A stretch of DNA of 64,000 bases from Sipunculus nudus (Eukaryota > Annelida > Sipuncula > Golfingiida > Sipunculidae), in NCBI GenBank assembly GCA_026874595.1, contig CM049314.1:35941229-36005228 (forward strand), in the 5' to 3' direction. The position numbers and the translations under genes were made by a program. Each line of letters opens with the position of its first letter. Positions within the stretch are counted from its first letter, which is position 1. The notes beneath the pieces were generated by a model. That model had not been told where the DNA came from, ran no database searches, and saw only the letters and a program-made list of their open reading frames with translations. Shown here one piece after another: positions 1 through 11,834 of the stretch.

Positions 1-177
1 GTGGGATAAAGGCTAATTTAGTCTTGTCTATAAATGTTGCTTCAATCTCCACCAGAGGTTACCACCGATGAATACATTAAACTTGATCGTGGAGTTATCA
101 TGTAGCGGAATGACAATTGGCGAAGATTGCTGTTGCTGAGATGCGTAGGTTGTCTCATTTAAGGTCACGTGACTTAC

Positions 178-3100
178 CTGTCGTGGTCGTTGAAGAGGAA
201 GTGGTCCTCTACAAGTTTGTCCTGTGTTGCCTTGTCCATGCCCTTCAGTGGGTAGTAATTCCCGGCTAGGTCACCGGGCAGAGTAGCCAGGGCTTCCTTC
301 ACACGACTCTCAAGCTCCAATCTGTCCTGTGGAATTATAAAAAAAAAGTAATAAAAATATAGTCTTCTTAATCACAAAATAGGATACAATAGAGCATCAG
401 TGATTAAGCGCCTCTAAACGCCACATGGTGGGGGAATTTAGCACTATCAGCTATTTAAATTCTAAACTTTTTCTTATTTTCTATTTTTTTCTGTTTTTGA
501 CGAATCACTGATTGAATCATTGTATCGGGTCTACTCATTATTGTACTGGTAGCGTTAGAGGACATTTTTAACAAGGTTTTCAATTAAACGAATATGTTAT
601 AGCTGAATTAAGCTGGTACTACTGGAACATTTCTGATTTTCTGTGGTGCAAACTAAAACATCTTGTATATTGTTGTTGTGTGATATATAGGTGAGTTTAA
701 CAATAGCTCTTGTCAGCCGAAAAAAATAACGGTAAACAACTTAACAACAAGTGGCCTCGTAAACATTTTTATTTATATTTACCTTGTTCTGGATAACAGG
801 GGGGAAGGCAAATCCTTTGACACTACGACCGACGCGCCCCCTGGTGGAGACCACATATTTGCCATCAATGTCAAGGTCACCGAAGTCAAGGTTGTCCAGG
901 TCACCAAAAGTGGGTGCAGGATGGGAAATCTCCGTGACATATCCGGGTACGTTATGGTAATCCCTGATGACGGGGTCAAGGGCAGCACGGAACACATCGT
1001 AAGCTTCCGGGTCAGAGGCGTAAATACCAACACCGCTGTCAAGGTTAGCGACACCTGCAAGGTTAAAGTGACATATCCAATGTTAGCTAATGATACTAAA
1101 AATATCAGGTCATTCCGGGAATGGCCTATGAAGAATCGATTTTGATGTGGATCCGGCACATAATGCGGATTCAGAGACGATATCAATGAATATTCAAAAA
1201 TTTAAAGTCACTTATGCACGAATGAACCGTAGAATATGGGCCGAATAAGTGGAGGCAAACATGGCGGAGGTTTGCATTTATTGGATGCAAATTTGGAAGC
1301 CAATGTTACCCTTGCTCATTGAAAATATATAGGTCGGAGTTATCCATGCAAAGCTGAACGATGTATCTCAAGATACTACACACATCGCGATCTTTACGCA
1401 CAAGAAAATGCATGATACAGTTTATATACAAGGTGTTTATGGTTTGTGTTTCAAGCGGTTTTTTTTTCTCTTTTTGCACCATTTTAGAAAAAAAAATCTT
1501 TCTAGCAGAATCAATAGTGTAGTGTATTACAGTCTATTGGATGATTAGCCAATCCGATGCCGTCCTTTCTGACCAATGACGTTTCACCCCACCTGCCTTG
1601 TACGGCGCTGTTAAATTAACATTTAACAAATGCCGAATTTTAATTCACACAGAACAATTTAAAATCCATATACTTATTATCACCATTTTGTACCCTTTAT
1701 TGTGTTTAGAAACAAAACACAAGATACCACATTGTATCATATCCTAAGATCCGTATAGCAATTTTGACGCACCTGAATACAATATTACTTGTATACGTTT
1801 ATGGGCAAGTATTGTTTTAAAAACCTATATTGGCTTGTTTTACTAATCTACACGTTAATATATTGCCGACACGACTGCGGCGTCGGCTCAAGTATTAAAA
1901 TGACTTTGTCCCCACATATATCATGTTTTTTATAACATGTTTGGAAAAACACAAAGTATGTTTCATGTTACATTCTAAAAAATTTGCGACGCGGTGTTTT
2001 GAGGGTTGGTGAATAAAATAGCTTAACATTAAACTAAATGAGTTTTAATTTTTTGTAAAAGCCTGTGACTCGTGAGTGCTTGATGTGCATAACTAAACAC
2101 ATCTGTATGCTCCACTAGTCACGGGCAGGGACGTGAGTTGATTAGTAGAAATTAATTAGGGACACGCGTAATTGGAATTACATGACGTGGCACGCTCAGA
2201 AAAAGATAAACCATACTACAATCAGCATTACATTAAACACTTGACAACAATTTCTAGTAATATATCTTGATATATATACATATATATATATTGATAGATA
2301 TATATATACGTACATATATATATATGCATATATTCATACCGCCCCAAAAATACATTAAACTCGCTGTGCATACATGTATCCTCCTGATTCGTATTATTTT
2401 TGACAGAAAACATGTAAAGGAATTTTGACACAAATGGCCAGGCTAATGCGAACGTTATTTACTTTTATCACAGTCTTTGTTTGTAATCAGAGAGTGCACA
2501 TACATTAATATAGGCAATATTTTGTCTAATGATGTAAATATGAATCCTTGTATATTTGAGGATTTGAGCATGGTCTACAAATGCGTTATTCCGCTCTCCA
2601 AGTCCCCTGGCCACCCAACTCTCTCCCGCAGAGATACTTGTCTGGACGCATTCTTCGAAGTTCTTTCGTGTCGCAACCCCGTGCCCTTATTGAAGTCTGG
2701 CAGGTTTTTTTTTTTCTCCCAAATTTTCGGAACCGCCAATGCGGGCTGTCATTTTGCGTACACACTAAAATCAGGACGTCACAGGTCGCATGCCGAAATT
2801 ATGATTTACACGGCGAATCACTATATGGGGTGTTTACAGTACAAGAGCGGCTTAGAAAATAATAATGTTTTTTTTCTGTATAACATCGACTATTAATATA
2901 AGGGTAACAACTGTGAATGTTCGCCTAGGTGAACGGGTATTGATACACTATAGCTTAAATGATATTTCATATTTGTTTTCAATGCGAATAATTTCCAAAG
3001 GTGACAGACAAGAGATCGATATATCATACAAATACATGTCTTATATGTTAGAGGTAATATAAATTTTAAATTATCATGTTTTAAATATCTGTCAAAATGA

Positions 3101-3828
3101 ATACATAATCTACTCCTCTGAAGTAGACTTTAGTTCTTGATTTTTAAGATTTGGAATCTTTTTAGGCATATTAAATAGTTCATATATTAATATACATACT
3201 TATTTGTTACGGTTACTGTGTGGTTTATCTTGCGATGAGATTTCGAAAATCGAACCTTCGCAAAATACTAAAATTTATATGATTAAAATTATCTAAAAAT
3301 TTAACCCCGGAATACCAGGCAGAGTTTATATGAAATACTTTATATATTTACTCTCATTTCATATGTCCCACGATTGATAAGTGATAAATTATATAATTTA
3401 TTAGTTAAAATAGGGGTGAAAAATGTTTTGTTTTTTACAGGGTTTCTTCCTTAAAACGTTCGTTGATGTAAAAGAAAAAAATATAGAGAGGTCAACTGAA
3501 TTGAATTGTACAGCAGATGAAAGGTAAATCATACGTAAATGGTTACCCTTTACAGGGAATGTGGGCAAAAATAAATGCTTGATGTAATAAAAAAAAACTC
3601 ATCTCACGGAAGTAAATTATTTGACGATGTTAAATGGAAGATGAAATATAAATCAACATTTGCTATAAACTTACCTGAACGCATGCACGCTGCCAGGGTA
3701 CCTCCAAGACTTGTCTTGGTGTCCTTGTACTGCTCGACTACCTCAGGGGTCACGTGCTTCTTCAATAAAGATTTACAGTCTTTGGCTGCGAAAAGTTTCT
3801 CGCTGAGATCTTTCAGTTCGGGGTCCAT
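178..3828 (-). CDS. Arginine kinase gene A, 5' part (exons 1-3; continues off the left edge)
   Basis: Arginine kinase moves phosphate between ATP and arginine and buffers cytosolic ATP in invertebrates. Visible exons are exon 1 at 3675-3828 (start ATG at 3828, reading [20 protein letters not shown]), exon 2 at 783-1054 and exon 3 at 178-326. Donors are GTAAGT, GTAAAT and GTAAGT, and acceptors are TTGCAG and CCACAG. The exons join in phase through the guanidino-specificity loop ([14 protein letters not shown]) and the phosphate-binding STRxR motif to NDHDR. Residue 124 in the STRxR motif is Gly, where genes B and C have Val. Exons 4-6 must lie left of the window. An in-frame ATG at 3867 could add 13 residues, but the inner ATG fits the family better. 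Intron 2 (327-782) shows nothing. Intron 1 (1055-3674) holds a dispersed-repeat piece near 1,135-1,310 and an AT microsatellite near 2,270-2,335. Confidence 0.9.
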
Positions 3829-3923
3829 TTTCAAATTTGTTTCGTCTGAAAAAGCGCTGAAATGCAAACCTAGGGTGACCTATCGGTTCGGCTTCGGTAC
3901 CGAACACCGATGATGCGGTTGGT

Positions 3924-3932
3924 TTTTATATA
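3924..3932 (-). promoter_or_regulatory. TATA box of arginine kinase gene A
   Basis: Read on the minus strand the sequence is TATATAAAA, about 96 bp upstream of the exon 1 ATG. The same box, spacing and flanks occur upstream of gene C. Transcription would start near 3,895-3,905. Promoter function is inferred from sequence and position only. Confidence 0.55.
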
Positions 3933-5274
3933 CTTCGGTGGACGGGCGGAATCTAACGGACTCAGGTTTGAACCTGCACCGCCATGGCAACAGCTAATAA
4001 TCTCCATGGCCCATATACCAGAGCTGATCCTGCCCAATAAATTACTAATTATATAATTTACATATTGTCTATAACTCTACCCAAGACCATTCGGGAGTCC
4101 ACGTGAAACCTGGATTATCAATCGGATTACAAAGAGTATTTCGTTTTATTTCCATCCGCCAACGATGTTATGTGTCACCACTTATCTGAGGCTTTTCCCC
4201 GTTATTAAGGCTCTTATAATCTTAGAAATGCTTATTAAAGCATATTACTAATGCATAGAATGCATGCTAGTCACTGCTTAATTCATTCCTAAAGTGAATA
4301 TTAGAACTCTTAACCAGAATTTGTTGGAACAATTACACTTGTCACCCCATACAAAATAATAAGCATTGCATGGTATGGTTTTCCGTAAGAAGCCATGAAC
4401 TACTTGTTTTTATGTTAACAGACACGGGAACATTCATCATACCTAGGCGATTACGCATTGACTGCAGTCCTCTAAGTAAATATATATATGTGTCTGTGCG
4501 TAGGTATTTATATACAGTTTATATATATATATATGTCATATATTTATTTTATGTATGTATGTTAAGCGAAATGCAAACATTTATTACTCAAAGTTTTACA
4601 CAGTTGTCTAGATAAATGTCCAGTGATTTATAATTCCTGGTATTTGAAATATTTTGTAGAAATGCTATATTTACATTAAGTTGAGGGGATAACCATGAAT
4701 TAGTAATCATTTTTACTGTGTCAGTTATTAGAAATAAAATATCAGCTGCACAATTTTGTATCAAGAGATAGGGGTAAAGTAAATCTACGCTCACGTTGTG
4801 TCCCTTGATATATTCACGGGCACATTTTAATGATGTGTCCGTCATCTTTTTTTTCAGTGCAGAAAAAGTACTCGATTCACTCACTTGGGACAGTGTGTAA
4901 GCAAAATCGTGCAGTGATTAAGAATCCGATTAATTGATCGGATAAAATAAAAATGACTCCGAACAGTTTAATTGTTTCATGTAAGTGCAGTGCCTTAAAG
5001 GCACTATAAGGAGAGAGAGCGGGGGGGGGGGGGGGGTAGTATTAATACGTATGTTAATAATGCAACATTATGATTTTTTTTTCTTTAGGACTGAATCAGT
5101 TTTGGAATTTGTAAAAAAAAGGTAGCTAGGTGAGGTATAAGATTAAACTTCCTATTCGAACGCAAATCTGTTTGCTTCATTCGCTTCATACTTTGAAAAC
5201 CCTTATGATCGTTTGCCCATTTTGCACGGGCATTATTCCCATGTAATAACTCCTTAAAATACCTAAGTCCCCAT

Positions 5275-5459
5275 TACTGGGTCATACCACCGAGGAGCCC
5301 CCGAAAAGCGCACTCGTTTATGAATGAAACACGGCCGTTGGGTACGGTCTTCCCGTTAAGCCTGCAGAGCGCTCACCCTGGGTTGGGGCCGACCGTAAGA
5401 TTCGAACTCGGGATCTCCCGGCTTTGAGTCCTGCGCTCTACCCCTGAGCCATAGAAGCC
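5275..5459 (-). repeat. tRNA-derived SINE-like element
   Basis: On the minus strand the sequence begins GGCTTCTATGGCTCAGGGGT at 5459, a good match to an RNA polymerase III A box (TGGCTCAGGGG). About 40 nt later comes the B box GAGTTCGAATC (5399-5409). A non-tRNA body follows towards 5275. The tRNA head plus unrelated body is the architecture of a tRNA-derived SINE. The duplicate at about 46,205-46,371 has lost most of the anticodon-arm region of the head. The exact 3' end is not resolved. Confidence 0.55.
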
Positions 5460-8400
5460 ACATGTCACGGGCCTGCATGCTGAGAAAGTATATCTCAATG
5501 AAAGACCCCCCCCCCCCCCTTTATTAAAAAGAACACTGGTTTATACCAGCTTATAAAGCCGGTAACCTGGCTTTTTAACGGGTGGGGGGGGGGGGTGTAT
5601 TAAATGAGATGAAGAATATTGGCTCAAATATATGTATTCTAAAGGTTAACACAAAAACTAGAATCTAAGAGGAAAAATGTGACAATAATATATGTACACA
5701 AATTTTATATTCATTTTGTGGTGCTGTAATCGAGGCAAAAATTTCATGCATCGGTATGACTTGGTCAGTTTTGATGTTTACATTTGTGAACGGGACTGGG
5801 TCTCATATATTATTTTTGTTGGACCTATAAAGTATAGATTGATGTAGAGAGAATATGAAAGATGAATTAAATGTATCTTTTAAGGCAAGGAAGCTGTTCC
5901 TAGAGAAAGAAAAGTGAATATGCAGACCTCTAAGTCGCGGATCGGAACTAAGGGGGGGTCAAGGGGCTCCCTTTTTTAACGCCAACTTTGTGCGGCCTGA
6001 GCCCCCCTTTCCGGACCTTGGGGCATTTTATTTAGGGTTTGTACGGACTAAATGATGTATTTAATTTGGAAACCCACACAGTTTATAATGAAGGAAGACC
6101 TGCGCGGCGGAGCACTGATTTCTAGTATCTGTATTTAGCACTGTTTCCCCCTTATTATCGGCAGGGTAATGTCCTTGTTGACTTGTGTCACATTCTCCAC
6201 ACAGACGGTCTATCTTTGAACATCAAGGATAAGTTTCTGCCCACATTCATTCACACAGCACGCTTTTACACCGAAAACATAAGGAGTGTAACTTACAAAA
6301 ATTAAGTAAATGGAGCAAATATACAGAGTATGCATCGACAACAAATATGAACATGAGCAGGTATTTGTCCGTGTCCTTGGACACTTGTTGCAGTCAGTTC
6401 AACATTAAGCAAACAATTTACCTGGATGTATTGGGAGATAAACCATTTTTGCTTGCTGACATAAGAAAGGACTGCCAAGGGATCGGGAGTCACATGTTTT
6501 TCACATTTACTGACCATGCACGTGGGTCATAAACTTGGTCAAATGTCAGGAAAAACATGCGTTAATCTGTTACCGATAGCAGGGGCTATTCATATGTCCG
6601 ATAATCCTTAATCAAGGGCTGACATTTTTTTTTGTCAGGAGGTGTCTGTGTACGGTCTTTGCCGAATTCACCGTTATTGGAACATAATAAATGAAAAATT
6701 GGCTAAAATGATTATTGAATAAAATATTAATCACCTTCAAAATGTATGACGCCATTATTCAAAATCGCTATGTTAACAATTACGCGTTTTATTTCCTCTA
6801 ATATGAGGCGGACAAACCCAATCATAAACAAGAAATGTGCATTAACAATGTATACATGCCACCGCCATTGGAGCACAAGTTTTAAAACAGCTCCCGCGAA
6901 CGCACTGGACACCGTCTCTCCGAGGTGCTGGGCGCTCGAGTGTGACCTGAACAGGTTGCCGGGCCACATCGATGAGGCCGGGACCTTCTGTGCATTCACT
7001 TATTTTTTTCCCTCATAATGCCAATTGTGTATAAATGACCGCACATTTGTGAATATTGCCTTATGATGCTCCAGAATTCGGAGAAGATGTTGGATCAACA
7101 CCAACAATGTAATCGATTCTTTCTTGTCTCATTCCCGAAATTTCCTGCACACGCCCGAACGGGAATGAGCGCATATCCTCCTGGAAGAGGCAATAATTGC
7201 AGATGTACGACCTTGTTTTTCTACAAACCTTTAGTAGACATCGTACATGCGCAGATGTTGACAAACAGAAACAAAAAAAATAATTATCTGACGCCGATTG
7301 GTTAAAAAAAAGTTGAAAGGCTACTAGTTGCAAAACGCCATTTGCAAAACTCCGGTTTGTCTGACCGGCCGCTAGATGTCATGAGTGAATGTGTTTTGAT
7401 TATTTGACTGCACATGTTATAATCAAGTAGATATAAACAAAACAAACAGCCTGTGTATTGTGGGATCGGTATTTCTGGTCTAATATTGTGAATGGTTCAA
7501 GGGACCCTATCTTTGGTTTATAAACTTCAGTTTTAGGAACAAGTGGATCAGTTAAATGTTGGCGCCTGTAAGTAAAAGTTTAGGTGGATTTGATTTGGGA
7601 TCTAGTCAAATCCATGCTTTTCGGGTGTTTTTTTTTGTGCACACATTATCTAAAACACGTTTTCAGTAATACCAATGAAATTTTTGTCGTAAGGTTGCTG
7701 TGAAAACAATTTCTTCGGACCAATTTTATAAAGGAGTGATCCCAATTCGGCTTTGGGTTGTGTGCAATATATATCCAAATATCTTAACCAATTTCAACAT
7801 TATTTTGTTGAAGAATTGAGCCATGAACCAATTAGAAAAAAAAGTTATTGTATTTCTAGCCAGATCTATCTCATATTAAGCCGCATCTGTGTGTTGATCT
7901 TGCCAGGTTCACCGTCATTTATTTGCCTCCGCCAGTATGGTACATGCGTTCGTTCCCGTTCATATTTGTGTTTTTTGTGTGTTTGTTCACAACATAACTC
8001 ATGCAGTCATGAATGGAATCCCATGACATTTTTAGGGCGTTTCTAAAAAGGTCACGTAACAATGGATTCGATTTTGGTGTGGATCCGTCTAATGATCAAG
8101 GAATTTTCACAAACGAGAGTAACTTATGTACGAACGAAACTCGGAATATGGGCCGGATCAGAGAATGCAAACACGCTTTAGAGGCATCTGACATTAAGGA
8201 CTGCCCATGATGGAGGCCTGCAGTCCTGAGAATGCACTTTCTACTTTTTCTACTTATTTGTGTTTCGACACAATATCTCTGAAAGTTCATTGAACAATTG
8301 CCATCGTGCATAGAATCGTAATAAGGACAAAGTCTCCAAGCTGAAATTAGGCTTTTATGAATTAGGGGTCCGAAGTATAGCCTTACGCTTGGTTCTTTTG

Positions 8401-9049
8401 ACCTCTCTTCTGACATACTTAACTGTTTATGTATTTTGTGTTAATTGCTCAAGATAAGAGACTTTAGAAGCATCGATGATTTCGACCAGGCATCCGGGAT
8501 GTTACAGAGGGCGCCCGAAAGGGGTTACCATTGCAATTTCATCCGTGATAAGCTGGGTGGTAAAATTTGCGATGTCATAAATACTTGGTGACATATAACT
8601 ATATTTACTGTCCTTGGGTCTTTTTCTTTCTTATTTTTCATGAATCATAATCACAATTCACAATCATAATATATCACAGATTTTTAGATTTCTCATTACA
8701 AATGTTGTAAATACAAGAGCAAATTTACAACAGTTGTTTCCTCACATATACGTGGTATATGAGACCAGTATTATTGTTGCATTTTATTCTATAAACGCAT
8801 GTGATATACGATGAAATATGTCGTATTCTTAAGCCTTCATCTGCAGTAATAACCGCAGTCCCATGTGATATACTTGTTCTCAATATATTTAACAGTCAAT
8901 GAAAAATTTGGATGTAAAATTTTTTTTCACTGGAACAGTTCACGTTTCGTGTCATAACCACGTGTGTGCCCGGCTTAACTAAATTATAAGCTCATATATG
9001 GGTTATGTAACTACAGTGTAGTTATATGATAACTAATCTAGGTACTCTG

Positions 9050-9215
9050 CATGGCACAGCTATTGGCGTTCGGTAGTCCCTAGAGGTGGAGGAAGTCGGA
9101 GCTTCCTGAGATAACCACCGGCCCTGGACTGGCCCTTTCAACCTGGTCTCATAGCCACGCCGAGTTTTGAACCCGTTCCGCCAGCGTTTAACCCTCAGCT
9201 GTCCTGGACCCTATG
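9050..9215 (-). repeat. Possible second tRNA-like/SINE-like sequence
   Basis: On the minus strand there is an A-box-like stretch (ACAGCTGAGGG) followed by a B-box-like GGGTTCAAAACTC, flanked by sequence with no tRNA fold that I can draw with confidence. The same stretch recurs near 50,795-50,955 as part of the segmental duplication. It could be an old SINE head or chance. Confidence 0.3.
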
Positions 9216-9343
9216 ATACCAACCGTTTAAACCATATCAACGTATTCTATTGTTCTGAGCTTATGTGGCATTATAAACATGATGCACTTGGTTAAAAAAA
9301 CAATATCCTTAATCAAATAAAACTTTTCTCCAGGCACCGTAAT

Positions 9344-9858
9344 ACGGTGGCTCGTATCGGACACAGAAAATTATTTTTTATCTCGTTTCCACGAGATAGT
9401 ATCGCGTTCTATCGCGAAAGTATCGCATTCTCGTGCGATAAATATAGATAGACAATACAGTAAGACCTAAATCGTTCATCCTCAAGGCATGTTTCTCTAC
9501 ACTGGATCAAGATTATACTCTATTTATTTGCATGCATATAAAGCGGGCTGAATACGCTGAGACCCGAAATAGTGAAACAGCGACCCTTTCAACAATTCTG
9601 TCCCATCCTTGCCTAACCTATATCCTGAACCCTCGCGAAAAAATGTAAGATATTTGGGAAAATAAAGGGACAAGTGTTATAGCTTATTAAATATGTGCAG
9701 TACACAAGGGTTTGTATATCCTAACCCTATAACCTTAAAATCAGTAGCCCTTGACAAACTTAATTAATACTTAATTTCCTGAACACATTAGGTGGGCAAG
9801 TTGTACATATATATATTATATTATATTATATTATATTATATATACACACACACACACA

Positions 9859-9917
<59 letters not shown>

Positions 9918-10190
9918 ATAAATCCTTGACCAACGCTGCAGTTAAAAAAATATATAACAATTTAAGTTTCTTTATTTCTGTGACATACAACAGACAACAT
10001 ACAACAGATATTCTTGTACACATAAAGGCTTTAGCTTTAGCATGGCATACTAGCATGTAGGAACGAGATAATGTCGCGTGGTAAAGAGATAATATCGCGT
10101 GGGAACGAGATAATTATCGCGTGGGAACGTATACTATCGCATGGAAACGAGATAAAAATAATGTTCTGTGTGCCTTATACAAGCCACCGT
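9344..10190. mobile_element. 847-bp non-autonomous inverted-repeat element (copy 1)
   Basis: The ends are inverted copies of about 50 bp. The left end starts ACGGTGGCTCGTAT at 9344, and the right end, reverse-complemented from 10190, starts ACGGTGGCTTGTAT. Both arms run into a shared ATTATTTTTTATCTCGTTTC-like stretch. Next to each arm are clustered short motifs (ATCGCG, ATCTCGTTCC and their complements). No protein is encoded. The interior contains the AT/CA microsatellite at 9,806-9,914. The flanks share AAT, but the left flank is itself palindromic with the end, so the target-site duplication is unclear. The duplicate is at 51082-51906. Confidence 0.6.
9806..9914. repeat. TATAT / CA / AT compound microsatellite
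   Basis: TTATA pentamers are followed by (CA)n and a long (TA)n run. The corresponding tract at 51,543-51,631 is shorter, so it has changed length since the duplication. Confidence 0.9.
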
Positions 10191-10464
10191 AATAACCTGA
10201 TTATAGCATTAGTCATTTTTGTTCCATATATTCAAGGTATTCATATAACTTTTAACACCCCCCCCCCAGCCCAGCACATGAAAAGACCCTCTATGTACAA
10301 TAAATATTACGCATGCCTTTGCAGATACATATGATGCGGTAATAACCTGTAGCGGCGGCATGGGAGGAGGACATTTCTTCCTTTTGCGTCCTCCAGATGG
10401 CGTAGTTTACACATGAAGTTTACGAACTGTGGAGTATTTGTGAGAGGTCAGTGAGTAGAGATGG

Positions 10465-10725
10465 AGGCTGGGGATACAGATGGGGCTCGCCGTCTTCTGG
10501 AAGATAATGGAGATGACACGGATACCTTGTTACACAATTAAGAAAACCGGCACCCGCTTTGTGTTTAAAGTGATCACAAGCGATGGAGGTTCATGATATT
10601 ATCTGACCAAGGAATACCCTGAAGGTTTTGAGATGCGGATGTTCGAGGACTAAAACAAAGTACATGAACATCAGTCTTTCAGTTCGTATGACAAGTCACC
10701 TAATGAAAGGTATGCATTAAGGTCA
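10465..10725 (+). pseudogene. Unrecognised decayed coding-like fragment
   Basis: A plus-strand frame reads TRIPCYTIKKTGTRFVFKVI, hits TGA, then continues YYLTKEYPEGFEMRMFED and hits TAA. In the duplicate near 52,200-52,450 the TAA is a sense codon (EDLNKVHEHQSFSSYDKSPN), but the TGA remains. Composition and continuity look like an old protein-coding fragment or retrocopy, but I do not recognise the protein, and chance cannot be excluded. Confidence 0.25.
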
Positions 10726-11426
10726 GGAAGGAGTTTACTGATAAGAAAAAAAGAAACAAGGTACCACTAATCTTTTGGGACATCGATATCAGGTATTGAT
10801 AACAGGACTTCGAACTAGATTTATTGCCACTGGCCTAATAGCCATTGTTTCTATAAGCACACAATTGTTAAAGCTTGATAAGAGAAGCTCACGTTATGAC
10901 AAGGAGTAACGATGAGGAAGCTATACGCAAGGAACAAACCGTCTTCACTTCTTAATCAGTGATCTTAATCTATTCGTTCTAAAAGGCCTGTACTAAACGC
11001 ATCTGGTGGTGATGCCATAGAAGGCAGTGGTAAAGTGAAATTGTGCGTGACCATTGCGTAAAGAATACGTGAAACACTGAGTGGGAAACACTGCAATATC
11101 ATCATAATTAATGGTCTGTCGTTCTTTTTTTTTCGTGTGCATGTGTGTACGTGTCGGTGTGTTAGAAAACACCTTCAACACCTTAGAAACCTTCAATGAT
11201 ATAAAGCTTGTCATATTAGCTCTAACATACTGGGAAAGGTACACAGTCATAATTGGCCCAAACTCACGACATCTAGATTTTCAAACAGCCACACCACAAA
11301 ACGTTTCTCATATTTAATCAAGATTACGACAGATGTGAACGAAAATTGTTTTGCCGAGTCCAACAGAGCAAGAAATGATAATCACATTTAATTATGTAAT
11401 GAAAAGTAAGGAATATAAAAACAAGT

Positions 11427-11475
<49 letters not shown>

Positions 11476-11479
11476 CTCA
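10726..11479. other. Intergenic sequence downstream of gene B
   Basis: No gene is seen. A pure (AT)n tract lies at about 11,430-11,472. A minus-strand AATAAA lies at 11480-11485, about 350 bp beyond the gene B stop, and is a possible polyadenylation signal. A (GT)n/(CG)n tract follows at about 11,636-11,670. Confidence 0.5.
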
Positions 11480-11834
11480 TTTATTTTGAAAAAAATTGAC
11501 TTGGTATTATTTTGCATATAGTGATTGCGCAGTTGACTCCGTTATCGGCTACACATATGGCACCAGTTTGATCAATGTTTTCCTGTTCGAAGGATGTGTA
11601 TCTTCACAAAAAGATGCAAGCGAGGTGTATATACATGTGTGTGTGCGCGCGCGCGCGTGTGTGTGTGTGTTCAAATTCCTTATTCATCACAAAAATCATC
11701 CGAACGCATAATTTTACTCGCTAGAACAAAACTACGAAAGCACCGCTTGATTTCGTAAGCAAGTGGGTTTATAATTCGATAACCATAACATCACAGGCGG
11801 AATCACATTTGGCATCTTGTTTTAAGCTTGAATT

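Larger units (their letters stand above)
3933..9343. other. Intergenic region upstream of gene A, repeat-rich
   Basis: I see no credible gene in this 5.4 kb. It holds a short AT tract (4,515-4,560), a G run (5,021-5,037), a tRNA-derived SINE-like sequence (about 5,275-5,459), low-complexity C and G runs (5,506-5,600), and copies of a dispersed repeat at about 6,990-7,200 (minus) and 7,898-8,235 (plus). Short open frames here change frame or stop between this copy and its duplicate at 44.6-51.1 kb, and they lack coding features. Confidence 0.6.

Noticed and set aside
8096-8416. A 106-aa minus-strand frame conserved at 49,827
   Set aside because: It overlaps the dispersed repeat, and the conservation is due to the segmental duplication only.
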